Positions 8,703-17,884 of a stretch of DNA of 64,000 nucleotides are shown here, one piece after another (within the stretch, counting starts at the first letter, position 1; each line of letters starts with the position of its first letter). The stretch lies in contig NZ_PGTC01000011.1 in assembly GCF_002786295.1 (NCBI RefSeq), forward strand, positions 116,866-180,865, read 5' to 3'. This DNA comes from Pseudooceanicola marinus (GTDB lineage Bacteria > Pseudomonadota > Alphaproteobacteria > Rhodobacterales > Rhodobacteraceae). The translations under genes were made by a program, and so were the position numbers. The notes beneath the pieces are model-generated. The model was not told where the DNA came from. It saw only the letters and a list, made by a program, of their open reading frames with translations, and made no database searches.

Positions 8703-9090
8703 ATGGAGATCTGGGACACCCCCGCCGGGCCGCACTTCCGGCACGACTCTGGGGCCATCGAGGCCCTGGCCTCCTTCGCCACCGAGGGCGTGCCCCTGCA
8801 GGCGGAGGCGCGTTTCCTCCTGCGGGGCAATACCTTCTTTACCCGCAACGGCGATCTTCCGCCCCGGGCTAATCAGGTCCTGCGGCGATTTTTGCGGAAG
8901 GCGAGGCGCGGCTGGCCCAGGGCATCAGAGCCGGCCCCTGGGGCAAGATCGCCCGGATCTTGCCCGCCACGGCCACCCGTGATTTGGCCGAGCCGGAGCG
9001 GCGCGGCGTACTGAACCGGGGCGAGGGTGGCGGCCGGTCGACCCGGATCTACCTGGGAGACCAGGCCGCGCTACATCATGAACCGGGGCC
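8703..9090 (+). pseudogene. Decayed DUF4172/Fic family protein gene (N- and C-terminal ends only)
   Basis: The first frame from 8703 begins IWDTPAGPHFRHDSGAIEAL, resembling the DUF4172 start of Fic proteins (tryptophan, then PxFRxD). At about 8860 the text PPRANQVLRRFL resembles the helix that opens the Fic C-terminal winged helix. The reading then shifts frame by one step near 8896 to GIRAGPWGKIARILPATATR, then DLAEPERRGVLNRGEGGGRS and TRIYL, a clear match to the TA-x-RD-L...GGGRSTxY end of these proteins. The whole central Fic core with its HPFxDGNGR loop is missing. So the gene has lost about 200 codons and has a frameshift; no function is expected. Alternative: chance resemblance of the N-terminal part, but the C-terminal match is strong. 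Confidence 0.6.
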
Positions 9091-9157
9091 GCCGGGCTGC
9101 TGCGATGTCACCGCCGCAGCCCAGTGGGTCTCAAGGCGAAACGAACTCGGGGGAGAG

Positions 9158-10255
9158 ATGACGGAGATCACACTGGGCATGGTTGGCGGCGGACAGGGGG
9201 CCTTCATCGGCGCCGTCCACCGCATCGCGGCACGGCTGGACGGGCGGTTTCGCCTGGTGGCAGGGGCGCTGTCGTCGGATCCCGACCGCGCGGCGGCCAG
9301 CGCCGCCGAGCTGAGGATCGAACGCAGCTATACCGACTGGGCCGAGATGGCCCGCGCCGAGGCCGCGCGCCCCGACGGGATCCGCGCGGTGGCCATCGTC
9401 ACCCCGAACAACCTGCATTTCGGCCCCGCCAAGGCGTTCCTGGAGGCGGGCATCCACGTCATCTGCGACAAGCCGATGACCGTCACGCTGGAAGAGGCGC
9501 TGGAGCTGCGCGAGATCGCGGCGAAATCCGACGCGCTGTTCATCCTGACCCATACCTACGCGGGCTATCCGATGCTGCGCGAGGCGCGGCGGCTGGTGGC
9601 CGAGGGCGCCTTGGGAAAGCTGCGCATGGCGCAGGTGGAATACGTGCAGGACTGGCTGGCAGAGCCGGTCAGCGGCAAGCAGGCCGACTGGCGCGCCGAT
9701 CCGAAACAGGCGGGCACCGGCGCCATCGGCGACATCGGCACCCATGCGGCGCACCTGGCGCGCTTCGTCTCGGGCCTGCCGATCGAACAGGTGGCCGCCG
9801 AAATGCACACCTTCGTCGAAGGCCGCGTGGTGGATGACAATATCCATGTGATGATGCGCATGGGCGCGGGGGTGCGCGGCATGCTCTGGGCCAGCCAGGT
9901 GGCGCCCGGGCACGACAACGACCTGCGGCTGCGGGTGATCGGGGAAAAGGCCACCGTCGACTGGTGCCATGACCGCGCGGAGGAGCTGCGCTTCACCCGG
10001 CTGGGCGAGGCGCCGCAGATCCTGACCCGTGGCGGCCCCGGCTTCCAGGGCCAGGCCCGCGTGCCCGGCGGCCACCCCGAGGGGTATCTGGAGGCCTTCG
10101 CCTCGATCTACGCCGATGCGGCGGATGCCATCGAGGCCGGTGCGCTGCCCGAGGGGCTGCCCGGCGTCGAGGAAGGCGTGCAGGGCCTGCGCTTCATCGA
10201 GGCCTGCCTGGCCTCGGATGCGGACGATGGCCGCTGGACCGCGCTCAAGGACTGA
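9158..10255 (+). CDS. Gfo/Idh/MocA family NAD(P)-dependent oxidoreductase
   Basis: A 365-residue oxidoreductase. The N-terminal Rossmann fold opens with LGMVGGGQGAFIGAVHRIAA; the cofactor/active-site motif CDKPMTVTLEEA is near residue 108, and GDIGTHAAHLARF near 190 carries the conserved catalytic His of the family. Such enzymes oxidise or epimerise sugars, inositols and their derivatives. The start at 9158 follows GGGGGAGAG. It stands alone between terminators on both sides (8629-8660 and 10328-10362), so it is probably its own transcription unit. The substrate is unknown. Confidence 0.88.
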   Translation: MTEITLGMVGGGQGAFIGAVHRIAARLDGRFRLVAGALSSDPDRAAASAAELRIERSYTDWAEMARAEAARPDGIRAVAIVTPNNLHFGPAKAFLEAGIHVICDKPMTVTLEEALELREIAAKSDALFILTHTYAGYPMLREARRLVAEGALGKLRMAQVEYVQDWLAEPVSGKQADWRADPKQAGTGAIGDIGTHAAHLARFVSGLPIEQVAAEMHTFVEGRVVDDNIHVMMRMGAGVRGMLWASQVAPGHDNDLRLRVIGEKATVDWCHDRAEELRFTRLGEAPQILTRGGPGFQGQARVPGGHPEGYLEAFASIYADAADAIEAGALPEGLPGVEEGVQGLRFIEACLASDADDGRWTALKD

Positions 10256-10327
10256 GCAAATGGCACGCGTCCGCGGGCCGGATCGCGCCCGCGGGCGGCG
10301 CCGGGCCGGTTAGGCAGGGCGTAGCGG

Positions 10328-10362
10328 ACGGGACGGGCAGGCAACTGCGCCGTCCCGTTTTT
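10328..10362 (+). terminator. Rho-independent terminator after the Gfo/Idh/MocA gene
   Basis: A 9-bp perfect stem ACGGGACGG/CCGTCCCGT with a 13-base loop, followed by TTTT. It lies in the 332-bp gap 10256-10587, where I see no gene; the rest of that gap should hold the promoter of the monooxygenase gene. Confidence 0.8.
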
Positions 10363-10587
10363 CATCCGCCCCCTGTGTAACGCATTGAAATCACTTGAGG
10401 GACCGGCGCGTCTATGAGTCTTCGCCATGACAAACTATGTGACTCTGAAGGTCACCTGCGCCGGTTGATTAGCCGTTTCCCAAGCAAGGGTTTTGAAATT
10501 CATGTTTTTGGCCCTGCGCGCCATCCCCTACCGTCGGCCTCATCCCCGGAGCGGGAGAACGCATTGACAGGACATGAGGTAACAGGA

Positions 10588-11865
10588 ATGGCGACGAAGA
10601 TCGAAACGTTGGTCGTGGGCGGAGGACAGGCCGGCGTCGCCATGAGCGAACATCTGGGCAAGCTGGGCATTTCGCATGTCGTGCTGGAACGGGCCCGCAT
10701 CGCGGAACGCTGGCGCTCGGAACGCTGGGATTCGCTGGTGGCCAACGGCCCCGCCTGGCACGACCGGTTCCCCAACATGGAATTCAAGTCCGACCCCGAT
10801 GCCTTCGTGCCGAAGGAAGAGGTCGCGGATTACTTCGTCGACTACGCAAAGATGCTGAACGCGCCGATCCACGAAGGGGTCGAGGTGACCTCGGTCACCA
10901 AGAAGGACGGCGCGCCGGGCTTCATCGTAGAGACGTCGGACGGCACCTATGAGGCGAACAGCGTGGTGGCCGCCACCGGCCCCTTCCAGGTGCCCGTCTA
11001 CCCCAAGATCGTCCCCGAGGACGCGCCCGTGACGCAGCTGCATTCCAGCGCCTACCGCAACCCGGGCCAGCTGCCCGAGGGCGCGGTGCTGGTCGTGGGC
11101 GCCGGTTCGTCCGGCGTGCAAATCGCCGAGGAGCTGCTGGATTCGGGGCGCGAGGTCTACCTGTCGGTCGGCCCGCATGACCGCCCCCCGCGCAGCTACC
11201 GTGGCCGCGATTTCGTCTGGTGGCTGGGCGTGCTGGGCCTGTGGGATGCCGCGGCGATGGAGCCGGGCAAGGAACACGTCACCATTTCCGTGTCGGGCGC
11301 CCATGGCGGCAAGACCATCGATTTCCGCGAACTGGCGGCCAAGGGCATGAAGCTGGTCGGCATGACCGGCGCCTACGAGGACGGCAAGCTGTCCTTCGCC
11401 GCCGATCTGGCCGACAACATCCGCGCCGGGGACGCCGACTATTTCTCGATCCTGGACGCGGCCGATGCCTATATCGAACGCAACGGCCTGGACCTGCCCG
11501 AGGAGCCGGGCGCGCGCGAGCTGCTGCCCGACCCCGCATGCATGACCAACCCGCTGCGCGAGGTCGACCTGGCCGAGGCCGGCATCACCACCGTTCTCTG
11601 GGCCACCGGGTTCAAGCAGGATTACCCCTGGCTGAAGGTCGATGCCTTCGACGAGGCTGGCCGCCCCGTGCAGCAGCGCGGCGTGTCGCCGGAACAGGGG
11701 GTCTACTTCGTCGGTCTGCCCTGGCTGTCGCGCCGTGGCTCGACCTTCATCTGGGGCGTCTGGCACGATGCGAAATACATCGCCGACCACATCGCCACCC
11801 AGCACAAGTACGCCGAGTACCGGGGCCCCGAAGACACGGCGGCCCCGGCCGCCGCGGCCGAGTAA
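10588..11865 (+). CDS. Flavin-containing monooxygenase-like FAD/NAD(P) oxidoreductase
   Basis: A 425-residue class B flavoprotein. The FAD-binding GGGQAGVAMSEHLG is at residues 11-24, a second dinucleotide fold VGAGSSGVQIAEELLDSGRE (NADPH) near 170, and the ATGFKQDYPWL motif near 340 matches the ATG-containing segment of FMO/YUCCA-like enzymes. The family adds oxygen to soft nucleophiles (N, S) or performs Baeyer-Villiger oxidation. Monocistronic: a textbook terminator lies 75 bases after the stop. Neighbouring amine-handling genes make N-oxygenation of an amine attractive, but this is inference. Confidence 0.85.
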   Translation: MATKIETLVVGGGQAGVAMSEHLGKLGISHVVLERARIAERWRSERWDSLVANGPAWHDRFPNMEFKSDPDAFVPKEEVADYFVDYAKMLNAPIHEGVEVTSVTKKDGAPGFIVETSDGTYEANSVVAATGPFQVPVYPKIVPEDAPVTQLHSSAYRNPGQLPEGAVLVVGAGSSGVQIAEELLDSGREVYLSVGPHDRPPRSYRGRDFVWWLGVLGLWDAAAMEPGKEHVTISVSGAHGGKTIDFRELAAKGMKLVGMTGAYEDGKLSFAADLADNIRAGDADYFSILDAADAYIERNGLDLPEEPGARELLPDPACMTNPLREVDLAEAGITTVLWATGFKQDYPWLKVDAFDEAGRPVQQRGVSPEQGVYFVGLPWLSRRGSTFIWGVWHDAKYIADHIATQHKYAEYRGPEDTAAPAAAAE

Positions 11866-11940
11866 GCCCAGTCCAATTCCAGGCCTAATTCCAGGCCCGA
11901 TCCCCGCTCCGCGCCCTGCCCCGAGGCGCGAAACGAGCCG

Positions 11941-11971
11941 CCCCCGGACGTCGCCGCGTCCGGGGGTTTTT
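11941..11971 (+). terminator. Strong Rho-independent terminator
   Basis: A perfect 10-bp stem CCCCCGGACG/CGTCCGGGGG with a six-base loop TCGCCG and a run of five T. It ends the monooxygenase unit. The rest of the 414-bp gap to 12279 contains no credible gene, only the dyad at 12184-12202 and presumably the promoter of the GMC gene. Confidence 0.92.
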
Positions 11972-12183
11972 CATCCGCCCCAGCGAGGGATTCGCCCGCA
12001 TCCACAGGGGTTTGCCCGGCTTCGGAGAAACTGAAGGGTGCCGCGCACTGGCGTCAGATGGCCCCCGGATTTCGATGAGAAAACACTCTTTCTACCGCGC
12101 AGACAGCAGGCTTCCTGCCCGTTTTGTGTGCAGCCGCTACGGGGTGAAATCGGTATCTGCGCCTAACCTTCTGAAATGACTAG

Positions 12184-12202
12184 GCTTAGGGCCTCCCTAA
12201 GC
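12184..12202. promoter_or_regulatory. Perfect 19-bp dyad upstream of the GMC oxidoreductase gene
   Basis: GCTTAGGG and CCCTAAGC flank a three-base centre CCT, a perfect inverted repeat 78 bases before the ATG. It is AT-richer than its surroundings and has no T run, so an operator or leader hairpin is more likely than a terminator. Confidence 0.45.
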
Positions 12203-12279
12203 AATGGCTTGAATTTTTTGAATGGGTTCTTGGCGGGCGCCGGTGCCACCAAGACGGGGCACTTGCACGCGGGGATCGC

Positions 12280-13875
12280 ATGGAAAACGACACTTTCGAT
12301 TACATCGTCATCGGCGCCGGATCTGCCGGCTGCGTCCTGGCCAACCGCCTGTCGAAGGACCCCGCGAACCGCGTCTGCATCGTCGAGGCCGGCGGCAAGG
12401 ACAGCTCGCCGCGGGTGCGCGTGCCTGCCGGTATCCTGTCGCTCTATAACGATCCGCAATACGACTACAGCTTCATGTCCGTGCCGCAGCCGGCGATGAA
12501 CGGGCGCCGCATCCCGATGAACCGGGGCAAGGCGCTTGGCGGCTCTTCGGCGATCAACTCGATGCTCTATATCCGCGGCCTGCCGCGCGATTACGACGAA
12601 TGGGCCGAGCTGGGCTGCCCGAACTGGGGCTGGAAGGACATGCTGCCGGTCTTCAAGGACTTGGAGAACAACCAGCTGGGCCAGGACCCCGAGCTGCACG
12701 GCACGGGCGGGGAGCTTTACGTCGATCGCCACCGCGATCCGAACCCCGTCAGCCGCATGTTCATCAAGGCGGGTCGCGCCCACAACCTGGAAGAGACCAC
12801 GGACATGAACGCCCGCCAGGAAGGCCTGGGCATCTACAACGTGACCCAGCACGACGGCATGCGCTGGTCCTCCTTCCGCGCCTTCCTGAAGCCGGTGATG
12901 GACCGCCCCAACCTGACCGTGCTGTCCGGCACCGAGACCCGCAAACTGGTCATCGAGGACGGCAAGGTCACCGGCGTCGATGTGGTCACGCCGGAAGGGC
13001 CGAAGACCCTGAAGGTGGCGAAAGAGGTCGTCCTGTCGGCCGGCGCCATCAACTCGCCCGAGCTACTGATGCGGTCCGGCGTGGGCCCGGCGGAGATGCT
13101 GAAGGCCGCGGGCGTCGAGGTGAAATGCGACCTGCCCGGCGTCGGCCAGAACCTGCAGGATCACGTGGACGGGATGATCACCGTGCGGTCGAAATCGACC
13201 AAGACGCTTGGCCTGTCGGTGCTGAACCTGCCGTCGATGATCGCCGCCCCGTTCAAGTTCCTGGCAAACCGCAAGGGCATGTTCGCGACGAACTACGTCG
13301 AGGCCGGCGGCTTTGCCCGCACCAAGTTCGCCAATGAAAACCCCGACATCCAGTTCCACTTCGTCCCCGGCTATCGCAGCCACCGTGGGCGCGTGGTCGA
13401 ATACGGCCACGGCTACGCCATCCACACCTGCGTGCTGCGGCCCAAGTCGGTGGGCGAGATCCGCCTGGGCCGCGACGGCCAGCTGGAGATCGACCCCCGC
13501 TTCCTGACCGAGCCCGAGGACCTGGCGGTGCTGGTCGAGGGCATCAAGACCGCCCGCGCCATCCTGGCCGACAGCACCTTCGACGGCATTCGCGGCCCCG
13601 AGATGCTGCCCGGCGAGGAGGTGCAGAGCGACGAGGACATCGCCCAGGCCATGCGCGAGCAGGCGCTGACCGTCTTCCACCCCGTCGGCACCTGCAAGAT
13701 GGGTACCGATCCGATGGCGGTCTGCGACCCGGCCTCGCTGAAGGTCAACGGTGTGGCGGGGCTGCGCGTGGCCGATGCTTCGGTGATGCCGAAACTCATC
13801 GGGGGCAACACCAACGCCCCCACCATGGTCATCGGCGAACGCTGCGCCCGCATGATCCTGTCCGAAGCCGCCTGA
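12280..13875 (+). CDS. GMC oxidoreductase, choline/alcohol dehydrogenase-like
   Basis: FAD enzyme of 531 residues, the usual GMC length. The ADP-binding motif IGAGSAGCVLANRLS is at residues 11-25, GMC signature 1 GKALGGSSAINSMLYIRG near 84-101, signature 2 GAINSPELLMRSGVGP near 255-270, and the active-site His in FHPVGTCKMG near 465-475. The C-terminal GGNTNAPTMVIGERCA closes the FAD site. It oxidises a primary alcohol to an aldehyde; choline and polyethylene glycol are family substrates. It sits 88 bp before the second Pot-type importer and probably acts on, or is induced with, the imported compound. No betB or betI is beside it, so true choline dehydrogenase is not assumed. Confidence 0.88.
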   Translation: MENDTFDYIVIGAGSAGCVLANRLSKDPANRVCIVEAGGKDSSPRVRVPAGILSLYNDPQYDYSFMSVPQPAMNGRRIPMNRGKALGGSSAINSMLYIRGLPRDYDEWAELGCPNWGWKDMLPVFKDLENNQLGQDPELHGTGGELYVDRHRDPNPVSRMFIKAGRAHNLEETTDMNARQEGLGIYNVTQHDGMRWSSFRAFLKPVMDRPNLTVLSGTETRKLVIEDGKVTGVDVVTPEGPKTLKVAKEVVLSAGAINSPELLMRSGVGPAEMLKAAGVEVKCDLPGVGQNLQDHVDGMITVRSKSTKTLGLSVLNLPSMIAAPFKFLANRKGMFATNYVEAGGFARTKFANENPDIQFHFVPGYRSHRGRVVEYGHGYAIHTCVLRPKSVGEIRLGRDGQLEIDPRFLTEPEDLAVLVEGIKTARAILADSTFDGIRGPEMLPGEEVQSDEDIAQAMREQALTVFHPVGTCKMGTDPMAVCDPASLKVNGVAGLRVADASVMPKLIGGNTNAPTMVIGERCARMILSEAA

Positions 13876-13963
13876 GAGCAGCCGGACCCCGGCCCTGCCC
13901 GCCCGGGCAGCGGCCAAGACGCGCGAGTTTGCCCCCCGGGGCGTGAAGGGAAGGGACGAATAG

Positions 13964-15037
13964 ATGAGCCGCCAATCCGCGATTGAGATCGCCGGGGTGT
14001 CCAAGCAGTTCGGTGATTTCACCGCGCTGGACCACGTCGATTTCAAGATCCAGCAGAACGAGTTCTTCACCCTTCTGGGGCCCTCTGGCTGTGGCAAGAC
14101 CACCCTTCTGCGCATGATCGCGGGTTTCGAGACGCCGACCCAGGGCGACATCCTGCTGAACGGCAAGACGATCAGCGACAGCCCGGCGCACCGGCGCAAG
14201 ATCAACACGGTGTTCCAGAACTACGCCCTGTTCCCGCATATGACCCTGGCGCAGAACGTGGCCTTCGGGCTGGAAAACCTGGGCTGGGCAAAGGGCGACA
14301 TCAAGACCCGCGTCGACGAGATGCTGGAGATGGTCCACATGGCGCAGTTCGCGCGCCGCAAGCCCGACCAGCTGTCGGGCGGGCAGAAACAGCGGATCGC
14401 CCTGGCCCGGGCGCTGGCGCCGAAACCCGAGGTGCTGTTGCTGGACGAACCGCTGTCGGCGCTGGACCTGAAGCTGCGCCAGTCGATGCGCGACGAGCTA
14501 CGCCGCCTGCAGCGCGAGACAGGCATCACCTTCGTCTTCGTCACCCATGACCAGGAAGAGGCGCTGGACATGTCCGACCGCATCGCGGTCATGGGCCACG
14601 GCCGGGTGCAGCAGATCGGCGCGCCGGATGAGATTTACGAGGCACCGGAGAACCGTTTCGTGGCCGATTTCATCGGCGAGACCAACTTCCTCGACGGCGA
14701 GGTCACGGCGCTGGACGGCGACACCGCCACGATCCACACCGCCCTTGGCATCGACGTGACCACCACCCAAAGCGGCGTCACCGCGCCGGGCCCGGCCGTG
14801 CTGTCGATCCGCCCCGAGAAGATCGGGCTGGAGACCCAGGCCGAGGATGAGACGCGCGAAGGCACGGTCGTGTCGCGCAACTACATGGGCGGCTTCACCC
14901 ATTACACCGTCGAGGCCGGCGGCGTTTCCTTGCGCGTCTCGCGCCGCAACGCACAGGCCCGCGCCGACCGGATCGAGGTGGGCGATACCGTCACCCTCGG
15001 CTTCCAGCCGGCCAACGCGAGGATCCTGGGGCAATGA
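13964..15037 (+). CDS. ABC transporter ATP-binding protein (PotA type), second system
   Basis: ATPase of 357 residues: Walker [10 protein letters not shown] near residue 41, Q-loop [12 protein letters not shown] near 88, signature [10 protein letters not shown] near 140, Walker [13 protein letters not shown] near 160, switch VTHDQEEAL near 193, and a C-terminal TOBE domain ([12 protein letters not shown] near 280). It is the first of four genes of a complete polyamine-type importer in the order ATPase, permease, permease, binding protein. Its stop overlaps the next start (ATGA). Confidence 0.93.
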   Translation: MSRQSAIEIAGVSKQFGDFTALDHVDFKIQQNEFFTLLGPSGCGKTTLLRMIAGFETPTQGDILLNGKTISDSPAHRRKINTVFQNYALFPHMTLAQNVAFGLENLGWAKGDIKTRVDEMLEMVHMAQFARRKPDQLSGGQKQRIALARALAPKPEVLLLDEPLSALDLKLRQSMRDELRRLQRETGITFVFVTHDQEEALDMSDRIAVMGHGRVQQIGAPDEIYEAPENRFVADFIGETNFLDGEVTALDGDTATIHTALGIDVTTTQSGVTAPGPAVLSIRPEKIGLETQAEDETREGTVVSRNYMGGFTHYTVEAGGVSLRVSRRNAQARADRIEVGDTVTLGFQPANARILGQ

Positions 15038-15912
15038 GCAAGGCGTTCCGTTTCTGGGGGCTGGTCCCCGCCTGGGCGCTGATGCTGCTTACGCTGATCG
15101 TGCCCATCCTCATCGTCGCCGCGGTCAGCGTCGCCGAACGCGGCGCCTACGGCGGCTTCACCTGGGGGTTCGACCTGACGTCCTACCGCCAGATCCTCTT
15201 CACCGAGGGCTGGACGGACGAGCTGGAGTTTGACCCCGCCTACCTGATCATCATCGGGCGCACCCTGGCCTATGCGGCGGGCGCCACGCTGATCTCGCTG
15301 CTGCTGGCGCTGCCGGTCAGCTACTTCATCTCGCTGCAATCGGCACGGATGAAGCTGATCCTGGTCTACCTCGTCACCCTGCCCTTCTGGGTGTCGATGA
15401 TCGTGCGGGTCTATGCCTGGCTGATCATTCTGGGCAATGACGGGCTGGCCGAACGGGCCTTCCGCCTTTTCGGCGGCTGGGACGTGCCGGGGTTCCTGTT
15501 CACCCCGGGCGCGATGCTGACCGGCATGGTCTACAGCTATATCCCGCTGATGATCCTGCCTGTCTATGCCTCGGTGGAGAAGCTGGACCCGGCACTGATC
15601 GAGGCCAGCCATGACCTTTACGGCAGCCGCTGGACGGCCATGCGCCGGGTCATCCTGCCCCTGGCCTCGCCCGGTCTGATGGCCGGCTCGATCCTGGTCT
15701 TCGTTCCCTGCCTGGGCACCGTTCTGGAACCGATGCTTCTGGGCGGCGGCAAGCAGCTGATGATGGGGACGCTGATCCAGAACCAGTTCGGCGGCGCCCG
15801 CAACTGGCCCTTCGGCTCGGCCATCGCGATGCTGCTGCTGGCGATGGTGATCGGGGTGCTGATCCTCAACGCCCGCCGTGCCCTGGCCCGTCAGACGGAG
15901 GTCGCCCCATGA
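15034..15912 (+). CDS. ABC transporter permease (PotB type), second system
   Basis: Permease of 292 residues with about six membrane segments; the first is [20 protein letters not shown]. The EAA loop is [20 protein letters not shown] near residue 190. A long periplasmic segment between helices 1 and 2 (residues 38-75) is normal for PotB/PotH. Overlaps both neighbours by four bases. Confidence 0.92.
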   Translation: MSKAFRFWGLVPAWALMLLTLIVPILIVAAVSVAERGAYGGFTWGFDLTSYRQILFTEGWTDELEFDPAYLIIIGRTLAYAAGATLISLLLALPVSYFISLQSARMKLILVYLVTLPFWVSMIVRVYAWLIILGNDGLAERAFRLFGGWDVPGFLFTPGAMLTGMVYSYIPLMILPVYASVEKLDPALIEASHDLYGSRWTAMRRVILPLASPGLMAGSILVFVPCLGTVLEPMLLGGGKQLMMGTLIQNQFGGARNWPFGSAIAMLLLAMVIGVLILNARRALARQTEVAP

Positions 15913-16715
15913 GCGCTGCAAACAGCAACATCCGCGATTACCCGGGCTTTCGGCTGCTGACCCTGGTCTTTTTCCTGTGGCTCTACCTGCCGATCGCGGT
16001 GGTGATCTACTATTCCTTCAACGACAATCGCCTGGTGTCGGTCTGGACCGGCTTCTCCACCAAGTGGTACGCCTCGGCGCTGGAAAACGCCGCCCTGATG
16101 AGCGCGCTGCGCGTGTCGCTGACCGTCGCGGTCATCGCGACGATCTTCGCCACCGCCATCGCGCTGGTCTCGGCCCTGGTGCTGACCCGGGCGCAGGGGC
16201 TGAAGTTCCGCCGGGTTTCCGAAACGGTGGTGAACCTGCCGCTGCTCCTGCCGGAAATCGTTCTGGCGGTCGCCGTTCTGATCCTGTTCAGCCAGATCGG
16301 ATTGCAGAACGGCATGGTGCGGCTGGTGCTGGCCCATACCGCCTTCTGCACGCCCTTCGCCTTCATGCCGATCCGCGCCCGCCTGCAGGGCATGCCGATG
16401 GATTTCGAGGAGGCCGCGCGCGACCTCTACGCCGCGCCGCTGACCGTCTTCCGCCGGGTGACGCTGCCGATGATCATGCCCGGCCTCTTCGCCGGGGCGA
16501 TGACCGCCTTCGTCATCTCGATGGACGATTTCATCACCTCGAACATGCTGAACTCCGGCGGGGCGACCACCCTGCCCGTCTACATCTTCAGCCTGATCCG
16601 CCAGGGCACGACGCCGGAACTGAACGCCGTCTCGACCCTTCTGATCGCGGCCTCGCTGGTGCTGGCCACCATCGTGATCGTGCTGAATGCCCGGGCCATG
16701 CGCCGCGAAGGCTGA
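15909..16715 (+). CDS. ABC transporter permease (PotC type), second system
   Basis: Permease of 268 residues, starting with LLTLVFFLWLYLPIAVVIYY and the PotC-typical YYSFNDNR segment near residue 37. The EAA loop is EEAARDLYAAPLTVFRRVTL near residue 170, and the segment VISMDDFITSNML near 200 is characteristic of spermidine/putrescine permeases. It pairs with the upstream permease. Confidence 0.92.
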   Translation: MSAANSNIRDYPGFRLLTLVFFLWLYLPIAVVIYYSFNDNRLVSVWTGFSTKWYASALENAALMSALRVSLTVAVIATIFATAIALVSALVLTRAQGLKFRRVSETVVNLPLLLPEIVLAVAVLILFSQIGLQNGMVRLVLAHTAFCTPFAFMPIRARLQGMPMDFEEAARDLYAAPLTVFRRVTLPMIMPGLFAGAMTAFVISMDDFITSNMLNSGGATTLPVYIFSLIRQGTTPELNAVSTLLIAASLVLATIVIVLNARAMRREG

Positions 16716-16795
16716 CCCCGGAAACGACCCCCGGTCCTGCCCCCGGACCCGTCAAAAATCATCAAAACCCCAGGGGGCCCAACAAGGAGAACGTC

Positions 16796-17809
16796 ATGAA
16801 GAAAATCCTTCTCGCCACCACCCTCATCCTGCCGCTGGCCGCGCCCGCCATGGCCGACGGATCGCTGAACATCTACGCCTGGGCCGACAGCATCTCGCCC
16901 GAGCTGATCGAGACGTTCAGCGAAGAAACCGGCATCACCGTGAACGTCGACAGCTTTTCCTCCAACGAGGACGCGCTGACCAAGCTGCAGGCCGGCTCCT
17001 CCGGCTACGACCTGGTGACCCCCTCGCAGCACTTCGTGAAGATCATGGTCGACGAGGGCCTGCTGGAAGACATCGACGCCAACGAGATGGCCGCCTACGG
17101 CCAGCTGGACGACCGCTGGACAGGCCAGTGGTGGGACCCGGAAAACGACTACTCCATCCCCATGGCCTACGGCACCGCCGGTTTCGCCGTGAACCGTGAC
17201 CTTTACGACGGCCCCGTCGACAGCTGGTCGGTGATCTTCGAGCCGACCGATCTGGCCGGGTCCATCGCCATGCTGTCCTATCCCGACGAGGTGGTCTCCG
17301 CCGCGCAGCTTTACACCGGCGTCGCGTATTGCTCGGAAGACCGCGCCGAGATGAAGAAGGTCTTCGACCTGCTGATGGCCCAGAAGCCCGATGTCGCCGC
17401 CTATACCTCCGACAACATCGAGAACCGCCTGGGGTCTGGTGAGGTCGCCGCGCACTTCTGGTGGGACGGCAACGTGCTGCGCCTGCGCAACTCTGGCGCC
17501 AATGTCGAATTCGCCATGCCGAAAGAGGGCCTTGTGGGCTGGCTGGACAGCTACGTCGTGCCCGCCGGCGCGTCCAACGTCGACAACGCCAAGGCCTTCA
17601 TCGACTTCATGTCCGAAGTCGACAATGCCACCGCGCAGTACAACTACTACGCCCACTCCGCCCCGGTCGAGATCGACGAGAGCAAGGCCAAGTACACGCC
17701 CGAGAACGCGCCCGAGCTGTTCCCGACCGTGCCGGTGGTCTTCGCCCGCGCCTGTTCGCCCGCGGCGCAGGACCTGGTGACCAAGGTCTGGACCGACCTG
17801 CTGCAGTAA
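16796..17809 (+). CDS. Polyamine-type substrate-binding protein (PotD/PotF-like)
   Basis: Periplasmic binding protein of 337 residues with a Sec signal peptide (MKKILLATTLILPLAAPAMA, cleaved after AMA). The mature start LNIYAWADSISPELIETF is typical of PotD/PotF, and the aromatic ligand-box residues (Trp in NIYAW, the WWDP segment, HFWWDGN) are present. Ribosome site AAGGAG precedes the start. Spermidine, putrescine or a related amine is the likely ligand; the downstream amine-catabolic genes support this. Confidence 0.88.
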   Translation: MKKILLATTLILPLAAPAMADGSLNIYAWADSISPELIETFSEETGITVNVDSFSSNEDALTKLQAGSSGYDLVTPSQHFVKIMVDEGLLEDIDANEMAAYGQLDDRWTGQWWDPENDYSIPMAYGTAGFAVNRDLYDGPVDSWSVIFEPTDLAGSIAMLSYPDEVVSAAQLYTGVAYCSEDRAEMKKVFDLLMAQKPDVAAYTSDNIENRLGSGEVAAHFWWDGNVLRLRNSGANVEFAMPKEGLVGWLDSYVVPAGASNVDNAKAFIDFMSEVDNATAQYNYYAHSAPVEIDESKAKYTPENAPELFPTVPVVFARACSPAAQDLVTKVWTDLLQ

Positions 17810-17818
17810 CCCTGCCGC

Positions 17819-17849
17819 GCCTGCCCGGGCGTCTGCCCGGGCGGGCTTT
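17819..17849 (+). terminator. Hairpin terminator after the second ABC operon
   Basis: GCCTGCCCGGGC pairs with GCCCGGGCGGGC around GTCT; followed by TTTC. The stem is very stable but the T run is short, so some read-through into the amidohydrolase gene is likely. Confidence 0.55.
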
Positions 17850-17884
17850 CCCCGAAAGCCGCCCCTAGCGAAAGTCCCCTCCCC

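Noticed and set aside
12280..13875. True choline dehydrogenase betA
   Set aside because: Motifs fit the whole GMC family, and no betB or betI lies beside it; the name would over-specify the substrate.
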